This document shows positions 1 through 5,999 of a stretch of DNA of 17,487 nt, piece by piece. The notes under the pieces were generated by a model. That model was not told the DNA's origin, searched no databases, and worked only from the letters and a program-made list of their open reading frames with translations. How positions within the stretch are numbered: position 1 is the stretch's first letter; the number at the start of each line of letters is the position of its first letter. This DNA comes from JANQQZ01 sp039179915 (GTDB lineage: Bacteria; Planctomycetota; Phycisphaerae; Phycisphaerales; UBA1924), in NCBI GenBank assembly GCA_039179915.1, contig JBCDEF010000039.1, positions 1 to 17,487 on the forward strand, read 5' to 3'. The position numbers and the translations under genes are program-made.

Positions 1-637
1 CCGGGACCTCGTCGGATGAGAGGCCGTAGAGCCACCAGCCGGGCCCCTCGCCGTTCTTGTTTGGGTCGTAGAACGCCGCCTTGAGTAACTACTAGACCGG
101 CCGCAGCCGGAACCGGGCGCCCGGGCTCGGCTCGATCTGGTCGTTCCGGGTCCCGTCCGGGTTCTCGGTGAACGTCGAGATGTCGTAGACCCCGGACTCG
201 AGCGACGCGGGGTCGCTCGTCTGCCCGTTGTGCAGCCAGTTCAGGTACATCGCCGCCTGGCGAAACGAGACCGCGATCGGGATGTCGGCCGCGAACGAAA
301 ACGATCGCAGCTCGTGGACCCGGTTGGTCGTCGAGCCTGGGAAGACTGCCCCCGCGCCCCATCGAAGGGGGTCCAGCGTGTCTTCGAAGTCTGGATCCTG
401 CGCGACGAAGAGGTTGAAGAACTCGAGCCACTCGCCTGTGCCAACTTCCTGGGTCGTAATCCTGTAGCGATAGTCGACAGAACCACGACCCTCAATCTCG
501 GTCGGGAATCCCAAATCGTTGAGGTTGTTGTACCCGATGTTGCCCGGGTCCCCGATCGTCGCGAAATCCATCGACGTCGGCTGGGCGAAGGCGGACAGAC
601 AACCGGCGGCACCGATCGCGGCAAAAGTGCGTCTCAT
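1..637 (-). pseudogene. Secreted SUMF1/formylglycine-generating-enzyme-like protein, interrupted by two in-frame TAG codons; 3' end beyond window
   Basis: The readable part begins MRRTFAAIGAAGCLSAFAQP, a signal peptide with likely cleavage after AFA. A planctomycete-type SUMF1-like domain follows: a FATIGDPGN start, the GSVDYRYRITTQEVGTGEWL strand, a YLNWLHNGQ helix, and GARFRL just before the break. At 89-94 the frame meets TAG TAG. Reading on in the same frame gives LLKAAFYDPNKNGEGPGWW and WLYGLSSDEVP to the window edge. In the family GARFRL is normally followed by PTEDEW and then KAA(F/Y)YDPN, so both halves belong to one domain and only about seven codons are abnormal. I start at the ATG at 637; an upstream GTG at 652 is possible. 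These secreted SUMF1-like proteins are common in planctomycetes and mostly of unknown function. The gene lies 57 bp downstream of the ABC ATPase on the same strand and may be the last gene of that transcript. A sequencing error cannot be excluded. Confidence 0.65.
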
Positions 638-694
638 GCCCCGAACGTACACCGCGCGATGGGCCCGACCAGCAAACAGGATCAGAAACCCGGC

Positions 695-2305
695 TCAGCC
701 CGCGGCGTGGGTCTTCTCGCGGGTGGCCAGCGTGAGGATGTTGGTCTCGGTCATCTGATCGCCGGCCAGCTCGCCCGTGCAGACGCCCTCGGCCAGGACC
801 AGGATCCGGTCGGAGAGCGCGAGCAGCTCGGGCATCTCGCTGGACACAAGCAGGACGGCGAGGCCCTGGGCGGCGGCCTGCTGAATCAGTCCATAGACCT
901 CGGCCTTGGTGCCGACATCGATGCCGCGGGTTGGTTCGTCGAGCAGCAGGACGCAGGTCTCGGGGCCCATCCAGCGGGCGATCAGCAGCTTCTGCTGGTT
1001 GCCGCCCGAGAGCTGGCCCGGCGTGCTCTTGGGCGAGGCGGTCTTGACCTGGAAGGTCCTGAGCCGGTCGCCGACGAGCCGGTGCTCGGCCGCGCCGTCG
1101 CGCAGGCCGAAGGGCACGGCCGACTTCGCGAGCCCGGGCATCGACGGCACGAGGATGTTCTCATCGACACCGAGCTGGAAGAACAGGCCCTCGTTGCGTC
1201 GGTCCTCGGGGACGAGGCCCATGCCGGCTCTGATCGAGCCGCGAACATCGCCGAGCTTCATTGGCTGACCGCCGAGCTCGACCGAGCCGGTGGCGCGATG
1301 GTCGAGGCCGAAGATCGCCGCGAGCAGCTCACTGCGCCCGGCGCCAACGAGCCCGCCGATGCCGACCATCTCGCCCGCGCGGACCTCGAGCGAGACGGAT
1401 TCCAGCTTGCCGGGTGAGGAGAGGTTCTGCACACGGAGCACGACATCGCCCTTCGGCTCGTCTTCGACCTTCGCGTCCTCCCCCGCGATGGCGCGGAGCG
1501 TCGCGGCCTCGCCGCCTTGGGATCGCGCCTTGCTGAGCGGCGTCGTCACGCGGCGGCCGATCATCTGCTCGACCAGCGTCGGCTCGTCGATATCAGCCAC
1601 ACGGCTGGTCGCAACAAACTTGCCGTCGCGGAGCACCGTCACGCGGTCGCAGCAGGCGAAGATCTCGCCCATGCGGTGCGAGACATAGATAACCGTCAGG
1701 CCCTGGTCGGCCAACTCGCGGACGATCTCGAGCAGGCGGCTGGTCTCGGCGACCGAGAGCGAGCTGGTCGGCTCGTCGAAGACGATCACCCGGGGCGATG
1801 ACCCGCCGCGATCTTTGCCGTCTTCGAGCGAGGCGGCGATCTGGCAGATCTGCCGGCGGCCCGGGCTGAGCCGGCCCAGCGGCCGGGCGACATCGATCGA
1901 CGGATCGAGCCGGTGGACGAGCTTGGCGGCCCGGTCGCGCATCGCCTGGAAATCCACGCCGGCGAGGCCTTTCCGCGGCATGTCATGCAGGCAGAGGTTC
2001 TCGGCCACGCTCAGGTTCGGGCACTGGGCGAGTTCTTGGTGCACGATGCGGATGCCAGCGGCGAAGGCCTCGTCGATCGAGCCGAGCCGGAGGTCGCGGC
2101 CTTCGACAGCGATGCTGCCCGTGTCGGGCTTGTGCAGGCCGGCGATCGCTTTGCCGAGCGTGCTCTTGCCCGCGCCGTTCTCGCCCATGAGCGCGTGAAC
2201 CTCGCCGGCGGCGAACTCGACCGAGACATCGCTGAGTGCCTGCGTGATGCCGAAGCGCTTCGAGACGCCGCGGACGCTCAGCAGGGTTGCGATCTCGGCG
2301 GCCAT
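695..2305 (-). CDS. Sugar ABC transporter ATP-binding protein (double ABC domain, RbsA/MglA/XylG type)
   Basis: This cytoplasmic ATPase would drive import by the neighbouring permease. It is 536 residues with two ABC domains in tandem, as in CUT2 carbohydrate importers. The first has Walker A GENGAGKST (about 41-49), a degenerate signature LSPGRRQ (146-152), Walker B VIVFDEPTSSL (173-183) and the H-loop His about 210. The second has the degenerate Walker A GLVGAGRSEL (318-327) typical of this family, signature LSGGNQQK (432-439) and Walker B VLLLDEPTRGID (452-463). The linker between domains (about 257-287) is longer and more charged than usual. I chose the ATG at 2305 because GGAG lies just upstream and because the longer frame to 2401 overlaps the end of the binding-protein gene with Arg-rich low-quality sequence. 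The substrate cannot be read from the ATPase; a sugar is the family expectation. Confidence 0.95.
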   Translation of the reverse strand: MAAEIATLLSVRGVSKRFGITQALSDVSVEFAAGEVHALMGENGAGKSTLGKAIAGLHKPDTGSIAVEGRDLRLGSIDEAFAAGIRIVHQELAQCPNLSVAENLCLHDMPRKGLAGVDFQAMRDRAAKLVHRLDPSIDVARPLGRLSPGRRQICQIAASLEDGKDRGGSSPRVIVFDEPTSSLSVAETSRLLEIVRELADQGLTVIYVSHRMGEIFACCDRVTVLRDGKFVATSRVADIDEPTLVEQMIGRRVTTPLSKARSQGGEAATLRAIAGEDAKVEDEPKGDVVLRVQNLSSPGKLESVSLEVRAGEMVGIGGLVGAGRSELLAAIFGLDHRATGSVELGGQPMKLGDVRGSIRAGMGLVPEDRRNEGLFFQLGVDENILVPSMPGLAKSAVPFGLRDGAAEHRLVGDRLRTFQVKTASPKSTPGQLSGGNQQKLLIARWMGPETCVLLLDEPTRGIDVGTKAEVYGLIQQAAAQGLAVLLVSSEMPELLALSDRILVLAEGVCTGELAGDQMTETNILTLATREKTHAAG

Positions 2306-2322
2306 GGAACGCTCCGAAGAAT

Positions 2323-2352
2323 CGTGCGCACCGCCGGCGGGCGGGGCGCACG
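2323..2352 (-). promoter_or_regulatory. Strong intercistronic hairpin between binding-protein and ATPase genes
   Basis: On the plus strand the arms are CGTGCGC (2323-2329) and GCGCACG (2346-2352), with a second nested pair CCGCC (2331-2335) and GGCGG (2340-2344) around a 4-nt loop. That gives 12 base pairs with a single mismatch. It lies entirely in the 59-bp gap between the binding-protein stop and the ATPase start. There is no T-tract in either direction, so it does not look like a full terminator. Its position fits an mRNA-stabilising or partially terminating element that would leave more binding protein than ATPase, as known for other binding-protein operons. That role is inference. Confidence 0.6.
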
Positions 2353-2364
2353 GCGTGTGCTGGT

Positions 2365-3408
2365 TTACTCGCCGCCGTCGTCGCCGAGCCACTCGTTCCA
2401 CTGCGAGGCAAACGTCTCGGCGTTCTCGCCGGTGACGATATCGAACTCGGCGAAGTTGAAGACCTGCTCGGGGTCCTGACCGTTGTGGACCTTGTCGAAG
2501 AGCATCATCACCGACTCGTAGCCCCAGCCGAAGTAAGGCTGGCCGACGAGCACCTGGACCTGGCCGGCCTTTACGTACTCGAGCGGGAGCGGCAGCGGGT
2601 CCATCGAGACGATCTTGGCCGACTCGTAGATGCCGTCGAGCGCGTTGTCGGTGTACAGCGGCCAGCCGCCGACGAGCGCCCAGCCGGTGATGTCCGGCTC
2701 GCTGGTCTGCACCTGCTGCATTTTGGCGGCCATGTCCGTGGCGGTCTCGGTCGGGACGTAGTAGACATCCCGCACCTCGATGCCGTCGAACTCGGCGGCC
2801 TTCTCGCGGACACCGGCGACGCGGGCCGACAGGTTCGCCGAGTTCGGGTTGCCGCTGAGGATCGCGACCGTGCCCTCGCCGCCCATCACGTCGGCGAGCT
2901 GCTCCATGACCATCGCGCCGGCGGCCTTGTCATCGACGCCGTAGTACGCGAACCGGCCGCTGTCGGGCGCGTCCGAGTCGAAGGTCGCCACGGGCACGTT
3001 GCTCTCGACCGCGGCGCTGAGCGCCGAAGTCAGCAGGTTGGCATCAGAGACGCTGATCGCGAGGCCGTCGACGCCCTGGCTGGTCAGCAGCTCGACGAAC
3101 TCGGACTGCTTCTGGGCGTCCTCGTTGTTGGGCGTGCGCCAGTTGATCGTGACCTCAACGCCCGGGTTGGCTTCTTCGATGTCCTCGGCCGCGGCGAACG
3201 CGCCGGCGCGGGCCGCCTGGAAGACCGGGTTGCCCTGGGCCTTGGCGATGACGCCGAAGACGTACGACTGGGACGCGTCGGCCGAGCCGTCGCCGCCGGC
3301 CGTGTCGGTCTCGCCGCCGCCCTGCCCGCCGCAGCCCACCAGGGCGCCCGCGGCCAGGATCGTCGCGGCGCTCAGGCCCGCCATCATCGAACACTGCTGT
3401 CTGTTCAT
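2365..3408 (-). CDS. Sugar ABC transporter substrate-binding lipoprotein (periplasmic binding protein, RbsB-like)
   Basis: This is the extracytoplasmic solute receptor of the importer, 347 residues. It starts with a lipoprotein signal with lipobox LVGC (Cys26), followed by a Gly/Asp/Ser-rich linker to about residue 47. The mature part is a type I periplasmic binding fold of the ribose/galactose/xylose class: YVFGVIAKAQGNPVFQAARAG at the first strand and helix, then NNEDAQKQSEFVELLTSQGV, then GLAISVSDAN, VPVATFDSDAPDSGR, and the second-lobe motif VAILSGNPNSANLSARVAG. The DSDAP stretch matches the region that contacts ligand in this family. The start ATG has AAGGGG upstream. The 55-bp gap from the permease holds a weak 5-bp hairpin (3432-3446). 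Gene order permease, binding protein, ATPase is less usual than binding protein first. The ligand is unknown; the divergent GH13 gene makes a malto-oligosaccharide or glucose-type ligand tempting but unproven. Confidence 0.93.
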   Translation of the reverse strand: MNRQQCSMMAGLSAATILAAGALVGCGGQGGGETDTAGGDGSADASQSYVFGVIAKAQGNPVFQAARAGAFAAAEDIEEANPGVEVTINWRTPNNEDAQKQSEFVELLTSQGVDGLAISVSDANLLTSALSAAVESNVPVATFDSDAPDSGRFAYYGVDDKAAGAMVMEQLADVMGGEGTVAILSGNPNSANLSARVAGVREKAAEFDGIEVRDVYYVPTETATDMAAKMQQVQTSEPDITGWALVGGWPLYTDNALDGIYESAKIVSMDPLPLPLEYVKAGQVQVLVGQPYFGWGYESVMMLFDKVHNGQDPEQVFNFAEFDIVTGENAETFASQWNEWLGDDGGE

Positions 3409-3463
3409 TGCCGTATCCCCTTCTGGGTCACGTGAGTGGGTCTCACTTCTCTTCTTCGCCGGC

Positions 3464-4708
3464 TCACCCCTTGGGAGAGAGCCTGGCCTTGGCCTGGTCG
3501 ATCACCACCGCGATGATGATCGCCACGCCCATCACGATCTGGTTGTACGACTGATCGATCCCGAGGATGATCATGCCGTTCTCGATCAGTTGGATGACGA
3601 TGGCGCCCAGGACCGCGCCGAACGCCGAGCCGCGCCCGCCCATCAGCGATGCGCCGCCGATGACCGTCGCCGCGATTACCTTCAATTCGTACGTCATGCC
3701 CGCATTGGGCTCGGCCGCGCCGAGGTAGCCCAGGTAGACCGCCGCGCTCAGCCCCGCGAGCATGCCCAGCAGCGTGTAGACGATGATCTTGACCCGCCCG
3801 ACCGGGATGCCGGCGTACTTCGCCGCGGTCTCGTTGCCACCGACCGCGTAGACCTGCCGGCCGACCACCGTCCGCGACAGCAGGAACACTCCCACCGCCC
3901 CGACCAGCAGCATCACCAGCACCGGCACCGGGTAGGTCCCCGCGATCTCGGCCTTGAAGAAGCCGCTCGTGAAGCTGTCGGGAAACTGCCCGACGGACTG
4001 CCCGCCGCTGAGCACGAAGATGATGCCCCGGTAGGCGGCCATCGTGCCCAATGTGATGACGAACGGGTGCACCCGCAGGCCGACGATCATCACGCCGTTG
4101 GCCGCGCCGCACACCGCCCCGACCAGGCAACAGATCCCCACCCCCACCGGCACCGACAGCAGCAGGCTCGTGGTCTCATCAAGCCAGGCGTTGAGCGCCA
4201 TCGCGCCCAGCAGCGCCGCCAGGCCGTAGGTCGCGCCGACGGACAGATCGATCCCCGCGAGGATGATCACCGCCGTCATCCCGACCGCGATGATCGCGAT
4301 GAAGCTCGCGTCCTTGGCCACCAGCACCAGGTTCTCGCCGTCGAGGAACTTGTTGACGTTCCGCCGCTCGAACATCGCGTTCTGCTGCCGGTTGAAGAGG
4401 TAGCCGGCCGAGCGTTCGTACGAGGTCGACTCGCCGCCCGCGGCCACCCGCCAGCCCTCGACCTGCTGCAGCGACCGCGAGCCGGGCTCGCCCTCGGTGC
4501 CGTCGGCGTAGAACTCGACCACGACCGCGTCCGCGGCCAGATCGATCCGCTGCTGGACGTCTTTCGAGCCGCCGAAGATCGTCAGCGCCGCGCCCATCAG
4601 CAGGATCACGAGCAGCAGGCCCGCCTCCTGGGCGCCGGCGATCCGACGCAGCAGCGATGGACGCTTGGGAGGAATAACCGTCGTCTGAGATGAGGCGTCG
4701 TTGTTCAC
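3464..4708 (-). CDS. Sugar ABC transporter permease (RbsC/BPD_transp_2 family) with a large insertion after TM1
   Basis: This inner-membrane permease carries the family hallmarks: VGMTAVIILAGIDLSVGATY after the second membrane segment, the middle stretch LRVHPFVITLGTMAAYRGI, the coupling-loop region VYAVGGNETAAKYAGIPV, and the late motif VIGGASLMGGRGS. It is the only permease in the operon, so it should act as a homodimer like RbsC. RbsC proteins are usually about 320 residues; this one is about 414. Most of the excess is a polar segment of roughly 70 residues between TM1 (about 30-46) and the conserved NLVLVAKDASFIAI region, predicted to face the periplasm. Two GTG starts are possible, 4741 and 4708, neither with a clear ribosome binding site. 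I prefer 4708 because the outer GTG lies inside a strong inverted repeat and the shorter N-terminus looks more like the family. Confidence 0.92.
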   Translation of the reverse strand: MNNDASSQTTVIPPKRPSLLRRIAGAQEAGLLLVILLMGAALTIFGGSKDVQQRIDLAADAVVVEFYADGTEGEPGSRSLQQVEGWRVAAGGESTSYERSAGYLFNRQQNAMFERRNVNKFLDGENLVLVAKDASFIAIIAVGMTAVIILAGIDLSVGATYGLAALLGAMALNAWLDETTSLLLSVPVGVGICCLVGAVCGAANGVMIVGLRVHPFVITLGTMAAYRGIIFVLSGGQSVGQFPDSFTSGFFKAEIAGTYPVPVLVMLLVGAVGVFLLSRTVVGRQVYAVGGNETAAKYAGIPVGRVKIIVYTLLGMLAGLSAAVYLGYLGAAEPNAGMTYELKVIAATVIGGASLMGGRGSAFGAVLGAIVIQLIENGMIILGIDQSYNQIVMGVAIIIAVVIDQAKARLSPKG

Positions 4709-4729
4709 GGGGGCCAACTGTAGCGGGCG

Positions 4730-4767
4730 GTCTCGGTCCACGCGGCCGATGCAGCCGCGGCCGAGAC
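4730..4767. repeat. Interrupted inverted repeat in the permease leader
   Basis: Outer arms GTCTCGG (4730-4736) and CCGAGAC (4761-4767) and inner arms CGCGGC (4741-4746) and GCCGCG (4754-4759) form a 13-bp stem with a TCCA/G internal loop and a 7-nt terminal loop. There is no following T-run, so it is not a good intrinsic terminator. It sits 22 bp upstream of the preferred permease GTG and overlaps the alternative GTG at 4741. The rest of the 114-bp gap to the pseudopilin stop has three mutually complementary 5-bp GC blocks (4770-4774, 4788-4792, 4799-4803), which could form alternative hairpins but are short enough to be chance. An operator or an mRNA structure that tunes permease expression are both possible. 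Confidence 0.4.
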
Positions 4768-4822
4768 TCGGCGGTTCGGTACGTCAGCCGCCGTCCGTGG
4801 CGGAGCCATCGAAAATGCCGGA

Positions 4823-5857
4823 TCAGTCAATCGTTTGGGTGAAATAGGAGCGGTCTACCCTGCCATCCGGCGAGTTGTAGCCCCGGCGATCACCATCAAA
4901 TATGGCGTTGATGTTCGACGGGCTGCTCTTGAATTCGCCGTTGAAAAACAGGTCATGGATCGAAAGCCGCTGCCCGCTGAACGACTGCTCGTTCTGGAGG
5001 AACTCGGCATGGCCGTCGGAGAACACGAAGTTGCCGCCGTCGTCGCCGAACATATCGAACTTCGCAGAATAGAAACCAGGCTCGGTATCAGCAGAGTCCG
5101 CGAGCGCGCTAGCACCCCCGCCTGCGCCCGCGCCATACCACGCATCGGTGCTCAGATCAGGCCCGGCGGTCTCGGTGCCCCAGAGCGGCGCGTAGCTCGG
5201 GATCGTGGGGTCTACCGCCTTCATCCCGCTGATGTAGAGGTAGCTGATGTTGTACGAGATGACCTCGGACGGGTCTGACGGAGCCTGCGGCGTGACGATC
5301 TCCGCCCGATCGATCGAGTTGATATCGCCGGGGTTGATGACCGGGCCGGTCGCCGGGTGGTAGTTGTACGCCTCTTTCTGGGCAGGCGAAGTCAGGACGC
5401 CGAGCCCATCGATGTAGTTCAGCATGATCGGCTCTTTGTTGCCGCCAAAATTCGCGGAATCGTTGATGTTCCCGCCGAGCCGAGACCAGCCCTCGGGGTC
5501 GTCAACGGTGCCCGTCTCGGTGCCGACCTGCCAGTGGCTGAACATGCCCGCAACGCCGCCATGGATGTGCTGGTCGCCGAAGATTTCAAATCGGTCATTC
5601 GTTTGCGTCGGCAGAACCGGGTACCAGTCTTCGAAGTCGTTCGCGTAGGTGGTGAAGGCCAGACCCATCTGCCGGATGTTGGAGAGATCGGCCGTGCGCT
5701 GTGCGCTGCGGCGCGCCTGGCCCAGGGCCGGCAGCAGGATGCCGATCAGCAGCGCGATGATGGAGATCACCACCAGCAGTTCGATCAGCGTGAAGCCCGG
5801 GCGGTTCGTTGTCCGAGGACTTCGCTCGCGCCAACCATGCATTCGTGAAAGACTCAT
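4823..5857 (-). CDS. Prepilin-type N-terminal cleavage/methylation protein (pseudopilin-like, planctomycete H-X9-DG type)
   Basis: This is a 344-residue exported protein with a type IV pilin/type II secretion class III signal. A basic leader ends in NRPG (Gly21) and is followed by FTLIELLVVISIIALLIGIL, so prepilin peptidase would cut before Phe22, and Glu26 is the conserved Glu+5. The helix continues into LGQARRSAQRTADLSNIRQM, the typical planctomycete continuation. The C-terminal part has NFVFSDGHAEFL, matching the DGH motif common in planctomycete paralogues. Such proteins occur in large numbers in these genomes, usually next to secreted-protein or sugar-use genes, and their exact role is not settled. 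I chose the ATG at 5857, which follows GAGGGA; an in-frame ATG at 5905 would add 16 residues. It may be the first gene of the minus-strand block, facing the GH13 gene across a shared promoter region. Confidence 0.9.
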   Translation of the reverse strand: MSLSRMHGWRERSPRTTNRPGFTLIELLVVISIIALLIGILLPALGQARRSAQRTADLSNIRQMGLAFTTYANDFEDWYPVLPTQTNDRFEIFGDQHIHGGVAGMFSHWQVGTETGTVDDPEGWSRLGGNINDSANFGGNKEPIMLNYIDGLGVLTSPAQKEAYNYHPATGPVINPGDINSIDRAEIVTPQAPSDPSEVISYNISYLYISGMKAVDPTIPSYAPLWGTETAGPDLSTDAWYGAGAGGGASALADSADTEPGFYSAKFDMFGDDGGNFVFSDGHAEFLQNEQSFSGQRLSIHDLFFNGEFKSSPSNINAIFDGDRRGYNSPDGRVDRSYFTQTID

Positions 5858-5913
5858 GGACTCAGTTCCCTCATCGGCTCGGCGGGTGCCCCGCGGGCCG
5901 TCCATCGGACCGA

Positions 5914-5933
5914 CCGGTCATCATTGCCGGTCA
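5914..5933. promoter_or_regulatory. Direct repeat CCGGTCA x2 in the divergent intergenic region
   Basis: CCGGTCA occurs at 5914-5920 and again at 5927-5933, 13 bp start to start, inside the 142-bp gap between the divergent pseudopilin and GH13 genes. The first copy is also part of an 8-bp palindrome, GACCGGTC (5912-5919). The spacing is a little over one helical turn, which would allow binding by a dimeric regulator. No clear -35/-10 pair could be assigned on either strand here. Treat as a candidate operator only. Confidence 0.3.
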
Positions 5934-5940
5934 AACGGCC

Positions 5941-5956
5941 CGGCGTGCACACGCCG
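5941..5956. promoter_or_regulatory. Perfect inverted repeat CGGCGTG-CA-CACGCCG, candidate operator
   Basis: Two perfect 7-bp arms are separated by 2 bp, located 44 bp upstream of the GH13 start and about 84 bp upstream of the pseudopilin start. The compact symmetric form and position between divergent genes suit a repressor or activator site that could coordinate both transcripts. In DNA this GC-rich, short palindromes arise by chance, so the evidence is symmetry and location only. Confidence 0.35.
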
Positions 5957-5999
5957 AGATTGACGCCGACCCACCTGCTCTCCACGAGAGGCCGGCAAT

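Noticed and set aside
230..1417. Long plus-strand frame opposite the SUMF1-like and ABC ATPase genes
   Set aside because: It is Arg/Ala/Gly/Asp-rich, has no recognisable domain, and lies antisense to clearly conserved genes; high GC at third positions removes stops on the other strand.
2999..4693. 564-aa plus-strand frame antisense to the permease
   Set aside because: It is His/Arg/Asp-rich with no domain; the permease on the opposite strand has every family motif.
4788..4803. Possible terminator after the pseudopilin gene (CCGCC/GGCGG)
   Set aside because: It is only a 5-bp stem with no T-run, and an alternative pairing partner exists at 4770-4774; too weak to call.
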